NCBI GenBank assembly: GCA_964658655.1
Contig: CAZZZL010000009.1
Location: 79,529 to 143,528, forward strand
Reading direction: 5' to 3'
DNA: 64,000 nucleotides
From: G963692885 sp964658655
GTDB taxonomy: Bacteria; Acidobacteriota; Terriglobia; Terriglobales; Acidobacteriaceae
Positions 37,980 to 46,763 of the stretch are shown here, piece after piece (the first letter of the stretch is position 1; each line of letters opens with the position of its first letter). A model generated the notes under the pieces. It ran no database searches. It was not told the origin of the DNA and saw only the letters and a program-made list of their open reading frames with translations. The position numbers and the translations under genes are program-made.

Positions 37980-38036
37980 CTCTCCCGTGCCACAAGCGTC
38001 GACCCCCAGGGAAACATGCGACCAACGGGAGCATCA

Positions 38037-38069
38037 TCACCGCCGGCATGGCAAATGCCTAGGCGGTGA
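38037..38069. terminator. Hairpin overlapping the NRAMP stop codon
   Basis: An 8-bp outer stem (38037-38044 with 38062-38069) and a 5-bp inner stem (38045-38049 with 38055-38059), separated only by a TA bulge. It contains the TAG of the NRAMP gene. There is no U-run, so it may be a rho-dependent boundary or mRNA 3' stabiliser for the converging genes. Confidence 0.5.
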
Positions 38070-39372
38070 AGGCTTGATATAAGAGGACGCCGTTCAGCAC
38101 GATGATGATGCTGACCGAAAGCCAGCCCAGGTACAGCGCGGCTGTCCCATTCACAAAGCTGCCCATCACACTCTTTCGCTGGGTCAGAAGCAGGAGGGGA
38201 ATCAACGCAAACGGCAGTGTAAAGCTCAGAATCACCTGGGAAAGCAGGATAATCTTCAGCGGTTCCAGCCCCATGCCAATCACCACAAGCGCGGGGATCA
38301 GCGTCAGCAGCCTGCGCAGGAAGACCGAGAACTTCACTTCCAGGAAGCCATCGAGAATCATCTGTCCGGCCATCGTTCCGACGGTCGACGACGACAGCCC
38401 GGACGCCAGCAGAGCAATCGCAAACAGCCACGGCGCGGTCCGACCCAGCAGCGGCCCCAGCGACGCATGAGCCACTTCAATGGAGATACCTTCCATCCGC
38501 TTTCCCGCAAACGCTCCCGCCGCAACGATCACCATGGCCGAATTCACCAGCCATGCGCCATTCATCGCCGCCAGGATATCGAGCAGTTCCAGCTTCAGAT
38601 GACGCAGCCGCGCAATATGCCCGTCCGCAGCCGACAAGCCCAGCGTCTCCTGGCGCAGACGCGGCTGCACCAGCCCGGAATGCAGATAGACGACATGCGG
38701 CATCACCGTTGCGCCCAGCATCGCCACCGCCAGGTACAGGCTCGATCCATTCACCATCGGCACCACTACATGCAGGCCGATCTGGTGCCAAGCCGGATGC
38801 ACCAGGAAGACCTCGATCGCATAACAGACACCGATCACCGCGACGAACATCATGATGACCGCTTCCAGTTTGCGAAAGCCGAAGCGGTCGAGCGCGAGAA
38901 TGCCGAACACGCAGATTGCGGATGCCACAGCCGCCAGCAGCAGCACTTCCGTCCGCCCCATTCCTGCAGCCAGCAGGCGCGCACCCAGCAGCAGGTAGAA
39001 ACCCAGCGCCGCGCCCAGAAACTCCGCCAGGTCTGTCGCAAGGGCCGAAAGCTCGGCCGCCACCCATAGAAAAATCGTCATGCGCCGCGAAAAATGGTCG
39101 CGGCAATTCTGCGGCAGAGTTCTTCCGGTCGCAATTCCCAGCTTGGCCGAAAGGTACTGGATCAGGATTGCCATGGCATTCGACCACAGCAAAACCCACA
39201 GCAGCTGGTAGCCAAATCGCGTCCCGCCATCCAGGTTCGAAACGAAATTACCCGGATCGATATAGGCAATGCTCGCCACAAACGCAGGCCCCATCGAACC
39301 CCACAGTTCCCTCGCGCCAATGCGAGGTTCGCGTGGCTTGCCCTGGACCGGGATGGAGGTGGTTGCATGCAT
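38059..39372 (-). CDS. NRAMP-family divalent metal transporter
   Basis: From the ATG at 39372 the protein is 437 residues; 13 more codons are open upstream. It has eleven or so membrane helices. Helix 1 carries the metal-binding DPGN (AYIDPGNFVSNLDGG) and helix 6 the MPH motif (TVMPHVVYLHSGL), both diagnostic for proton-coupled Mn(II)/Fe(II) importers of the MntH/NRAMP group. Related clades transport other ions, but both motifs are canonical here. No MntR or Fur box was recognised in the 136 bases shared with the divergent purD. Confidence 0.88.
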   Translation of the reverse strand: MHATTSIPVQGKPREPRIGARELWGSMGPAFVASIAYIDPGNFVSNLDGGTRFGYQLLWVLLWSNAMAILIQYLSAKLGIATGRTLPQNCRDHFSRRMTIFLWVAAELSALATDLAEFLGAALGFYLLLGARLLAAGMGRTEVLLLAAVASAICVFGILALDRFGFRKLEAVIMMFVAVIGVCYAIEVFLVHPAWHQIGLHVVVPMVNGSSLYLAVAMLGATVMPHVVYLHSGLVQPRLRQETLGLSAADGHIARLRHLKLELLDILAAMNGAWLVNSAMVIVAAGAFAGKRMEGISIEVAHASLGPLLGRTAPWLFAIALLASGLSSSTVGTMAGQMILDGFLEVKFSVFLRRLLTLIPALVVIGMGLEPLKIILLSQVILSFTLPFALIPLLLLTQRKSVMGSFVNGTAALYLGWLSVSIIIVLNGVLLYQAFTA

Positions 39373-39508
39373 ATTCGGGGCCGATCGAGCGCAAGGGGGA
39401 GCTACCATCAAGTATAGGTGGATGCAGCTTCAGCGTCTGTTTATTCCCTCACCACGGCTCCATCCCGTCACTGCTCTAGAATTGAGCGGTACCCGAGGCC
39501 TTCGAACC

Positions 39509-40807
39509 ATGTCGCAGAGCACCATCAACATCCTCATTTTTGGCGCCGGCGGCCGCGAGCACGCCCTCGCCGCCACCCTTCGCAAATCTCCCCGCGCCGG
39601 CACCATCACCTGCGCCCCGGGAAACGCAGGCATGGCCCGGATCGCCACCTGCGTCCCCGTCAAGCTGTCTGACCTCGACGACATGCTGCGCGTCGTCGCT
39701 CAAATCAAGCCCGACCTGGTCGTCATCGGCCCGGAGCTGCCCCTGTCGCTCGGCCTCACCGACGAACTGCAGCGCCGCAGCATCCCCGTCTTCGGTCCCA
39801 CCCGCGAAGCTGCCATGCTCGAAACCAGCAAAAGCTTCTCCAAGCGCTTTATGCAGCGCCACAACATCCCGACCGCTGCTTACGCCGTCGTCACCAGCGA
39901 GGCCGAGGCCCTCGAAGCCCTCACCCATTTCAGCGCGCCCCTGGTCATCAAGGCGGACGGCATCGCCGCCGGCAAGGGTGTCCTCATCTGCGAGTCAATG
40001 GAAGGCGCCAGGGCCGGCATTACCGGACTCTTCTCCGGAAATTTGCTAGGCACACGTGGCGAAACCTCGCTGGTGATTGAAGAGTTTCTGCAGGGCGATG
40101 AAGTCTCCTACCTGGTCCTCACCGACGGCAAACATGTCGCGCCCCTCGTTCCCGCGCAGGACCACAAGCGCATCGGCGAAGGAGACACCGGCCTGAACAC
40201 CGGCGGCATGGGCGTCTACACCATGGATTCCATGCTTAGCGACGAAATGCGCCAGTGGGTGCTCGAACACATCATCCAGCCGACGCTCGACGGCATGACA
40301 GCCGAAGGCACCCCGTTCGTCGGCGTCCTCTACTGCGGCCTCATGATGACGGCGCGCGGTCCCATGGTGCTCGAATTCAACGCCCGCTTTGGCGACCCCG
40401 AAACCCAGGCCATTCTCGCCCGCCTCGACTCGGACCTGCTCGACGCCATCGAAGCCTGCGTCGAAGGCCGCCTGAGCGACACGGAACTTCGCTGGAAGCC
40501 CGGGGCTTCAGCCTGTGTCATCGCCAGCTCCGCCGGCTATCCGGGCAGTTATCCGACCGGCCTGCCGATCACTGGACTGGACTCTGCCGTAGCGCTTCCC
40601 GGTGTACAGATCTTTCACTCCGGTACAGCCTTGGCGGGTGAGAGTATCGTCACTGCAGGCGGCCGCGTCCTGGGCGTGACCGCGTCAGCCCCGGCCCTCG
40701 AAGATGCGCTGACGCAGGTTTACTCTGCGTTAGGAAAAATCAGTTTCGAAGGAATGTACTACCGCAAGGACATTGGCCACCGCGCCCTCTGCAAGCAATG
40801 GGAGTAG
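39509..40807 (+). CDS. purD: Phosphoribosylamine-glycine ligase
   Basis: A 432-residue ATP-grasp enzyme. The N-domain starts NILIFGAGGREHALA, followed by VVIGPELPLSLG. The ATP-grasp part has IKADGIAAGKGVLI, DHKRIGEGDTGLNTGGMGVY and the metal-binding LEFNARFGDPETQ. It forms GAR from phosphoribosylamine and glycine, the second step of purine synthesis. The frame is open 80 codons upstream, but the ATG at 39509 is the family start and matches the usual length. It stands alone; no other pur gene lies in the window. Confidence 0.93.
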   Translation: MSQSTINILIFGAGGREHALAATLRKSPRAGTITCAPGNAGMARIATCVPVKLSDLDDMLRVVAQIKPDLVVIGPELPLSLGLTDELQRRSIPVFGPTREAAMLETSKSFSKRFMQRHNIPTAAYAVVTSEAEALEALTHFSAPLVIKADGIAAGKGVLICESMEGARAGITGLFSGNLLGTRGETSLVIEEFLQGDEVSYLVLTDGKHVAPLVPAQDHKRIGEGDTGLNTGGMGVYTMDSMLSDEMRQWVLEHIIQPTLDGMTAEGTPFVGVLYCGLMMTARGPMVLEFNARFGDPETQAILARLDSDLLDAIEACVEGRLSDTELRWKPGASACVIASSAGYPGSYPTGLPITGLDSAVALPGVQIFHSGTALAGESIVTAGGRVLGVTASAPALEDALTQVYSALGKISFEGMYYRKDIGHRALCKQWE

Positions 40808-40864
40808 AGTTCAGAGCCTATTTCAGAGAAGAGCGGTCCGCATCTCGCCAGCATCACCACAACC

Positions 40865-40919
40865 ACCGGCCCAGTCTTTACCGGCGCGAAGCGCGATTCG
40901 CCGTACGCGCAGTACCTTA
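40865..40919. repeat. Stop-associated intergenic repeat, copy A
   Basis: Fifty-five bases closely matching 42391-42445 (about seven mismatches, no gaps), including the core gcgcgattcgccg-N-acgcgcagtacc shared with a third copy at 43645. It ends exactly at the minus-strand stop codon of the DUF2147 gene, so on that transcript it begins the 3' untranslated region. Confidence 0.7.
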
Positions 40920-41357
40920 GCGGCATTCTTCGCGGACTGCGGGGGAGCGGTGCCAGACTTCCGTCCTGCCCAGCAGGGAGATGCCGATGAATCCGCGCAG
41001 CTTCATCTCATCGCCATTGGTCGCTATGGTTCCGCTATAGGTATGGCCGGATTCGGGATCATAGAGGTGTCCATCCGTCAGGTGCTGCGCATCCACCTGG
41101 CGAAATCCGGTACCGATGTTGAGGCCGCAGAGCGGACGATCCCGCAATCCTGCATCGGGATTCTTCGCGTCCTTTCTTTCCGGAACGGTGGGCGAAAGCT
41201 GCACGATCTTCATGCACACCTGGGAGCCACACGTAAAAACCCGCACGACAGACTTATTTGGCGACACCCAGTCACCCACTGTCCCGTTCGACGTGGAAGC
41301 CATCCCGTTTGCGGCTGCAAGCAGCAAAGGTCCGGGCAGCAAAATGATTGTTTTCAA
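40917..41357 (-). CDS. Secreted DUF2147 protein
   Basis: From a TTG at 41357, nine bases after GGAGG, the protein is 146 residues and starts directly with a signal peptide (MKTIILLPGPLLLAAANGMA). A GTG at 41384 would add nine polar residues. The DUF2147 pattern is complete: GDWVSPNKSVVRVFTCGSQV, NPDAGLRDRPLCGLNI, GFRQVDAQHLTDGHLYDPES, YSGTIATNGDEMKLRGFIG and a final SLLGRTEVWHR. The domain is a lipocalin-like beta barrel of unknown ligand in the periplasm. The stop codon coincides with a repeat copy. Confidence 0.8.
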   Translation of the reverse strand: MKTIILLPGPLLLAAANGMASTSNGTVGDWVSPNKSVVRVFTCGSQVCMKIVQLSPTVPERKDAKNPDAGLRDRPLCGLNIGTGFRQVDAQHLTDGHLYDPESGHTYSGTIATNGDEMKLRGFIGISLLGRTEVWHRSPAVREECR

Positions 41358-41424
41358 ACGCAATCTGCCTCCACTACTACTCACACCATCCCGGCGAAGC
41401 CCCGAGCTGGCTAGCCATATCCAC

Positions 41425-41874
41425 TTAAGAAGACGACCCCTTTAGCGAAATGACGCTTACCTGTCCATTCCGCTCCAGAATCGCATAGTCAATTTGCTCC
41501 AGCGTGCTCAATCCGCTGGCACGTGCCGCAGCCATCACATCATTCTCGTTCAGTCGCAGTTTCGTCAAGGTTTCCCGGTCCCACGTTCGCGCGGTGCGCA
41601 ACATCAGCGGTGTGCCATCAAACAACCGTGCCCAAGTGGGATTGAGCTTCAGCCATCCGACCAGCACGTACATCATGGCGATCCCGGCTGCTGTCGCCAT
41701 TGCACTCGCGATTGAACGTTCGTCTCCCAGGACCGGCGTCAGCATAGTTCCGCCCAGGAAAAAGATGATCACCGTATCGAATGGAGTAATCTGCGCCCCC
41801 AGCCGTTTCCCAACCAGGCGCACAATCACGATCAGGAACAGATAGCCGAACATCCCACGTCCCACGTTGTCCAT
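41425..41874 (-). CDS. DUF421 (YetF-family) membrane protein
   Basis: A 149-residue protein with three N-terminal hydrophobic segments and the family signature RLVGKRLGAQITPFDTVIIF followed by a small cytoplasmic DUF421 domain (LRLNENDVMAAARASGLSTLEQ and YAILERNGQVSVI). GAGG six bases before the ATG supports the start. The family is found widely in spore-forming and soil bacteria; its function is not established. It lies 40 bases upstream of the GTG of the DUF2147 gene on the same strand, so the two may be co-transcribed. Confidence 0.85.
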   Translation of the reverse strand: MDNVGRGMFGYLFLIVIVRLVGKRLGAQITPFDTVIIFFLGGTMLTPVLGDERSIASAMATAAGIAMMYVLVGWLKLNPTWARLFDGTPLMLRTARTWDRETLTKLRLNENDVMAAARASGLSTLEQIDYAILERNGQVSVISLKGSSS

Positions 41875-41990
41875 CTGCGCCTCACCACCATGCCGCTTCA
41901 GAATGGGATGCAGGTGAGTGACATTCGCACACGCGGTGGCGAAGAAAGCTGTTGTAATTGTGAGCAGTTCGAAACGATGAGGAGCTAGCT

Positions 41991-42248
41991 ATGGCCTGCG
42001 AGCCACACCTGTACACCGATGTCACCCCGGCCATGCTTGAGTGTTTTTCCGAATCCGTGCAGAGCGCCTTCGGCATCGCCGTCGATGGCGATCAGGGAAC
42101 CGCAACCGCGATGGGCACCACCCTCGCTTGGCAATACCAGCGCGACAGTCAACAACTCACCATCACCTGCACCGCGAAACCCATGCTGCTCTCCTGCGAC
42201 ATGATCTACAGCCATCTGGGGGGCATGTTGAAACGGTGCAAGGAGTAG
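41991..42248 (+). CDS. Small hypothetical protein
   Basis: An 85-residue cytosolic protein, MACEPHLYTDVTPAML onward, with strand-like stretches GTTLAWQYQRDSQQLTITC and a helical end MIYSHLGGMLKRCKE. It has four cysteines. A clear AGGAG seven bases before the ATG and normal coding composition make it a real gene. I do not recognise the family. It is divergent from DUF421 with 116 bases between. Confidence 0.6.
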   Translation: MACEPHLYTDVTPAMLECFSESVQSAFGIAVDGDQGTATAMGTTLAWQYQRDSQQLTITCTAKPMLLSCDMIYSHLGGMLKRCKE

Positions 42249-42265
42249 CGTCGCGCGCATTTCAG

Positions 42266-42275
42266 NNNNNNNNNN
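42266..42275. other. Assembly gap (10 N)
   Basis: Ten Ns of unknown true length lie between the small hypothetical gene and the LLM oxidoreductase. A tandem copy of gcttgtcgccccga (42280-42293 and 42297-42310) starts right after, so repeated sequence probably caused the break. Anything between could be missing. Confidence 0.95.
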
Positions 42276-42390
42276 AGTCGCTTGTCGCCCCGATTGGCTT
42301 GTCGCCCCGAGTGAAGGGGACCGCAGCTGTCCTCCCGACCAAAGCGCACTGAAGTAGAGGGACCTGCTTTGCGCTGGCCGCCCCGCAAAC

Positions 42391-42445
42391 ACCGGACCAG
42401 TCTTTAGAGGCGCAACGCGCGATTCGCCGGACGCGCAGTACCTAG
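42391..42445. repeat. Stop-associated intergenic repeat, copy B
   Basis: Matches 40865-40919 with about seven mismatches. It ends on the minus-strand TAG of the LLM oxidoreductase gene, in the same relation to a stop codon as copy A. Confidence 0.7.
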
Positions 42446-43503
42446 GCGAGCACGCGGTCTTCGACACCGGCCTGCAGCCCGAAGACCTCGGCGATCCGTG
42501 CATACGAGCGTCGCCGCGCCGCGTGGCTGTGCACAATATTCACCAGGAGCACTTCGTCGGCCTGGTACTCCACTGCCACCGCCCGCACGCCCTTTTCCAC
42601 CTGCTCCGGAGTGCCAAGGATGACGCGCCTTCTATGCAGCAAACCAGCCAGCTGCCCGGGATTCGTCTCGAGAAACGCCTTGGCATCTTCTGGCGTGGGC
42701 ACCGCTATCAGGCGGCCTGCGTGCAGCATCACCATCAGCATGTAGAGGCTCTGCGCCAGGTGCCGTGCCTCCGCCTCCGTATCGGCACAGATCGCCCACA
42801 CCGCAACCGTGACATGCGGCTTCTCAGAAACATCCGACGGCTGAAAACGCTCGCGGTACATCAGCGCGGCCTCGGCGCCGAATGGATTGATGAAGTCCGC
42901 GAAGGTATAGGGCAGACCCAGTTCCGCCGCCCAGATGGCGCTCTGCGGGGAAGAGCCCAGCAGCGCAATCTCCGGCCTTGCCGTCCCGCCCGGCAGCACG
43001 GCATGCCGGAACTTCCGCGGTGTCGGTAAATCTCTATAGCCGAAATCGTCCAGCAACTCCAGCAGTTGATCATGAAAATCGTCCGGCATGCTTTGCCGCC
43101 GATCGCGCTGCAAGGCAATCGTCGTCTGCAGATCGGTCCCTGCAGCCCGGCCGATGCCCAGGTCGATCCGGCCCGGATAGAGCGCGCACAGCATACTGAA
43201 CGTCTCCGCCACCTTCAACGGACTGTAATGCGGCAGCATGATGCCGCCACTGCCAATCCTCATGCGCGAAGTCTCGGCGGCAAGCAGGCCGATCATCACC
43301 TCGGGTGCTGCCAGAGCGAGCCCGGGCGTTCCGTGATGCTCCGCGACCCAGTAACGGCTGTAACCCAGTTCATCCGTGAGCCGCGCCAGGTCGAGGGAAT
43401 TCCGCAGCGCATCGCCGCCGGTTTGCCCCGCGGGGATTGGCGACTGGTCCAGAACCCCCAGCACCATCGGCTTGTCACGGTCCATCGATTTCACAGCGTT
43501 CAT
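42442..43503 (-). CDS. LLM-class flavin-dependent oxidoreductase (luciferase-like)
   Basis: A 353-residue TIM-barrel flavoprotein of the luciferase-like group 1 type. It has the start VLGVLDQSPIPAGQTGGDAL, the marker ELGYSRYWVAEHHGTPGLA, and IGSGGIMLPHYSPLKVAE. These enzymes use reduced FMN or F420 from a partner; substrate unknown. The stop codon sits at the edge of a repeat copy. No clear ribosome binding site precedes the ATG. It lies upstream of the gap on its 3' side. Confidence 0.87.
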   Translation of the reverse strand: MNAVKSMDRDKPMVLGVLDQSPIPAGQTGGDALRNSLDLARLTDELGYSRYWVAEHHGTPGLALAAPEVMIGLLAAETSRMRIGSGGIMLPHYSPLKVAETFSMLCALYPGRIDLGIGRAAGTDLQTTIALQRDRRQSMPDDFHDQLLELLDDFGYRDLPTPRKFRHAVLPGGTARPEIALLGSSPQSAIWAAELGLPYTFADFINPFGAEAALMYRERFQPSDVSEKPHVTVAVWAICADTEAEARHLAQSLYMLMVMLHAGRLIAVPTPEDAKAFLETNPGQLAGLLHRRRVILGTPEQVEKGVRAVAVEYQADEVLLVNIVHSHAARRRSYARIAEVFGLQAGVEDRVLA

Positions 43504-43644
43504 TCGGTCGCACCCGCTTATCTAGATGCCCCGCCCCGGACCGCCGATTCACTGACCTGCCTCACACAAGGTCTAACGGCTCCCCTAGCCAGGCGGCACA
43601 TCGCAAGAGAGCCCTCGAACCGGTGAGTTGCGCCGACACGTATC

Positions 43645-43672
43645 AGCGTGATTCGCCGCACGCGCAGTACCC
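43645..43672. repeat. Stop-associated intergenic repeat, copy C (short)
   Basis: Twenty-eight bases match the core of copies A and B with three mismatches (agcgtgattcgccgcacgcg then cagtaccc). It lies 14 bases beyond the MFS gene stop, again on its 3' side. Confidence 0.6.
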
Positions 43673-43685
43673 GGGCGCAGAATAT

Positions 43686-45110
43686 TTAGGCAGAGGTCAA
43701 GGGTGCCGAGACATTTTCGAGCGACTGCCCCTCCGCCTTTACGCCCAGCACCAATTCGGCGACCGCGGCAATCACCATCAGCGCCGCCCCGCCATAGTAC
43801 CCATACACCAGCGGCTGCCGGCTTTGCGCCGCAATCAGGCGCCCGAACAACGCCGGTGCCCCAACCCCGCCAATCAATGTTCCGGCAGCATAAAAAATCG
43901 AAATCGCCAGCGCCCGTATCTCCAGCGGAAACACTTCGCTGACCGTCAGGTACGCCGCACTCGACGCGCAGGACGCGACGAAAAATATTGCGGTCCAGGA
44001 CAGTGACTGCGTCCGAGCCGTCAACATGCCCTGGCCGAACATCCACCCCGTCAGTGCCAGCAATATCCCCGACCCCGCATAGGTCAATGCGATCATCGGC
44101 TTGCGACCAACGGTGTCGAAGAGCCTGCCAATCAGAACCGGACCCAGTACATTTCCCAGCGCAAACGGCAGCAGGTACAAGCCTGTTTTTTGTGGCGGAA
44201 CGTTATAAAAGCGGATCAAAACCAGCGCATACGTGAAGAAGATCGCATTGTAGAAAAATGCCTGCGCGACCATCAGCGTCAGTCCCAGCACCGACCGTTT
44301 CGCATTCGTCCTGAACATGGAGCTGAAGACTTCCTTCCACGGCGTCTTGAAACGCACCTTGATCTTCAGCGGCTTGCCCTGGGGCATTGGCAGCTTGCCG
44401 AACTGCTCCTCCACTTTCTTCTCGATGCCCTCGACAGTCTGGTCCGCCTCACCTTCCTGACCGTGCGTCATCAACCACCGCGGACTCTCCGGAATAAATT
44501 TCCGGATGAAAATAATGACCACGCCCAGCGCCGCGCCGATCAGGAAAGCCAGCCGCCAGCCCAGGTTCACCGGCACCAGGTCGCCGCTCAGCAGCACCAC
44601 TGTCGCTCCCGCTCCACCCGCAGCACCAAGCCAGTAGGTCGCATTGATAAACAGGTCCACCTGTCCGCGCACCCGCGCGGGGATCAGCTCATCAATCGCC
44701 GAGTTGATCGCAGAATATTCGCCGCCAATCCCCATGCCCGTAATGCAGCGAAAGATCGCATAGCTCCAGAAATTCCAGCTCAGAGCGCTGCAGGCGGTCG
44801 CCACCAGGTAGATCAGCAGCGTCACCGTGAACAGCTTCTTGCGGCCCAGCCGATCCGTCGCATAGCCGAACACGATCGCCCCGAGCACGGCACCAATCAG
44901 GTACGCCGTCGCGCTCTCGCCGACCTGCGTATCGTTCATGTTCAGGCTCTGCTTCAGCACGCCGCCAATGGTCCCCGCCAGCGTCACCTCCAGGCCGTCG
45001 AGCACCCACGTAATCCCCAGGCCCGTAATCACAAGCCAATGCCACTTGCTCCATGGAAGCCGGTCCATCCGGGCCGGAATTTGTGTTTCGACAACCTGGC
45101 CTTCTTGCAC
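43686..45110 (-). CDS. MFS transporter (sugar-porter-like)
   Basis: Start chosen at a GTG at 45110 because GGAGGA lies six bases upstream; the protein is then 474 residues (earlier codons are open to 45185). Twelve membrane segments are visible. The loop 2-3 motif is FGYATDRLGRKKLF with a second copy GRLFDTVGRKPMIA, and TM4-5 has GMGIGGEYSAINSAIDELIP. A soluble central loop of about 70 residues (EGEADQTVEGIEKKVEEQFG) is typical of acidobacterial members. It probably moves a sugar or organic acid with protons; the substrate is unknown. It is divergent from the nitroreductase. Confidence 0.85.
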   Translation of the reverse strand: MQEGQVVETQIPARMDRLPWSKWHWLVITGLGITWVLDGLEVTLAGTIGGVLKQSLNMNDTQVGESATAYLIGAVLGAIVFGYATDRLGRKKLFTVTLLIYLVATACSALSWNFWSYAIFRCITGMGIGGEYSAINSAIDELIPARVRGQVDLFINATYWLGAAGGAGATVVLLSGDLVPVNLGWRLAFLIGAALGVVIIFIRKFIPESPRWLMTHGQEGEADQTVEGIEKKVEEQFGKLPMPQGKPLKIKVRFKTPWKEVFSSMFRTNAKRSVLGLTLMVAQAFFYNAIFFTYALVLIRFYNVPPQKTGLYLLPFALGNVLGPVLIGRLFDTVGRKPMIALTYAGSGILLALTGWMFGQGMLTARTQSLSWTAIFFVASCASSAAYLTVSEVFPLEIRALAISIFYAAGTLIGGVGAPALFGRLIAAQSRQPLVYGYYGGAALMVIAAVAELVLGVKAEGQSLENVSAPLTSA

Positions 45111-45257
45111 GCTGTTCCTCCGACAGTCAGTCAGAATTTGCTCCCGACCCAGCATAGGAACCGCAACCTGACCACCCCGTTGCATCGTCCATCAAAACCG
45201 AATCCTTTCGCACGAAAGCGAATCTGCTCTGCTGTCAAAATGATGAGGGAGATACGC

Positions 45258-45857
45258 ATGCCAACTGAAGTCCACGACACCGCAGAAAAACAGCCGGTCC
45301 ACCAGGCCATCCTTGCCCGCCGGAGCCCCCGCAGCTTCTCTGCGGAAGCAGTATCGTCAGCCGACCTCACCAGGATTTTCGAGTCCGCTCGCTGGGCTGC
45401 CTCCTCCTACAACGAGCAGCCATGGCGTTTCCTCGTCGGCAGAAAGGGCGATGCCACCTACCAGAAAATCTTTGATACGCTCGTCGAGTTCAACCAGGGT
45501 TGGGCAAAGAGCGCACCCGTGCTCATCCTCTCCTATGCCAGCAAAAAGTTCGCGCACAATGGAACACCCAACCAGTACGCACTGCACGATACCGGGGCAG
45601 CAACCGCCTACCTGACCCTGCAGGCCTGGGAGCTCGGCCTGTGTACCCACTCCATGGGCGGTTTTGACGCTGCGAAAGCGCGTGCTGCCTTTGCCATTCC
45701 AGAAGACTTTGATATTGGCGCCGTCACCGCCCTCGGTCACCCCGGCGACGGCAGCGAGCTTCCCGAGCATTTGAAGCAGATGGAGGCAGGACAGCGTCTG
45801 CGCAAGCCTCTTGAAGAGATCGTTCTGAGCGAGCCTGGCAAGCCGGCGATTCTCTGA
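45258..45857 (+). CDS. Nitroreductase-family FMN oxidoreductase
   Basis: A 199-residue protein. The FMN site begins AILARRSPRSFSAEAVSSAD and includes ARWAASSYNEQPWRFLVGRK; ALHDTGAATAYLTLQAWELG is the dimer helix of the family, and the tail is ALGHPGDGSELPEHL. It should be a homodimeric NAD(P)H-dependent reductase with flavin; the physiological acceptor cannot be told. The ATG has GAGGGAGA six bases upstream. A long open frame runs in from 44190, but it is antisense to the MFS gene and not used. Confidence 0.88.
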   Translation: MPTEVHDTAEKQPVHQAILARRSPRSFSAEAVSSADLTRIFESARWAASSYNEQPWRFLVGRKGDATYQKIFDTLVEFNQGWAKSAPVLILSYASKKFAHNGTPNQYALHDTGAATAYLTLQAWELGLCTHSMGGFDAAKARAAFAIPEDFDIGAVTALGHPGDGSELPEHLKQMEAGQRLRKPLEEIVLSEPGKPAIL

Positions 45858-45915
45858 CCGTCACGTAAGCCTGTGCCCCATCCTTGACGCGTTTCTCATC
45901 GCCAAGGGTGGGCAC

Positions 45916-46590
45916 TCACCGGACCCCGCGCGTCCGCCAGTTGAACTTCAGGGATAACATCCTCAGGCTGAACCCGGCAACAATTGCCACCACCGTGGAG
46001 GCAGTCCGATCCATCCTCAGCCACTCGCACACAAAAAACACCAGTGCCGAGAACACCGACGCAATCGCATAAGGCTCGCCGCGTTCGAATACCCGCGGCG
46101 TCCGCCCGCTGAACACGTCGCGCAGTGACCCGCCACCTACCGCCGTTGTGACCCCAAGCAGCAGGGCCGGTACAAACGACAGCCCCGCGTTCACCGCGCG
46201 TGTCGCCCCTGCCACCGAGAACAGCCCGAGCGACAGCGCATCGATCCAGATGAACAGGCTGCCCAGCCTTCCCCGCACTTCACCTGTCTGCGAATCGAAG
46301 TTCCGGCGATTGCGCAGCAGCATCAGTCCGAGCAGGGCACCGATCAGCGCGTCGAGCAGGTAGCGCGTATCCGTTAGTGCCAGCGGCGGTCCATGGCCGA
46401 TGAGCACATCGCGCAGAATACCGCCGCCGAGTGCCGACAGGAATGCCAGCCCGAACATGCCGATCACGTCATAGTCGTAGGTGGTATTGCGCCGCACTTC
46501 GAGCGCACCGCCCAGCGCACCGACGACCACGCCGGAAAATTCGACGATCGAGAATATCTGGCGGGCATGCGGCGCGGCAGGTAGAGGCAT
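45916..46590 (-). CDS. Trimeric intracellular cation (TRIC/UPF0126) channel protein
   Basis: From the ATG at 46590 the protein is 224 residues with seven hydrophobic segments in two repeated halves, each with a glycine-rich G-G-G-x-x-R-D motif (GGGILRDVLIG and GGGSLRDVFSG). This is the bacterial TRIC/UPF0126 family, trimeric cation channels probably selective for potassium. The open frame runs upstream to 46773, overlapping the divergent GH5 gene, but that part is not family-like. No clear ribosome binding site; start placement is moderately uncertain. Confidence 0.85.
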   Translation of the reverse strand: MPLPAAPHARQIFSIVEFSGVVVGALGGALEVRRNTTYDYDVIGMFGLAFLSALGGGILRDVLIGHGPPLALTDTRYLLDALIGALLGLMLLRNRRNFDSQTGEVRGRLGSLFIWIDALSLGLFSVAGATRAVNAGLSFVPALLLGVTTAVGGGSLRDVFSGRTPRVFERGEPYAIASVFSALVFFVCEWLRMDRTASTVVAIVAGFSLRMLSLKFNWRTRGVR

Positions 46591-46763
46591 AAGAGACGTC
46601 TTCAGTATCGTTGATACGACCGGACAGAGCCACAACAGCAGGTAGCTGAGGATAGGGGAGAGCCACGAGTGAGGGTGCCCAGGTCTCGCTTTTGAGGCCT
46701 GGGTTTCACTCGGACAAGTCTTCGGCGAAGATAGGATCTGCACTGCTTCAGGAGTCTGTCCGT

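Noticed and set aside
44190..45257. Long + frame upstream of the nitroreductase
   Set aside because: It is entirely antisense to the MFS transporter and rich in His/Arg/Gln; the nitroreductase has its own ribosome binding site at 45258.
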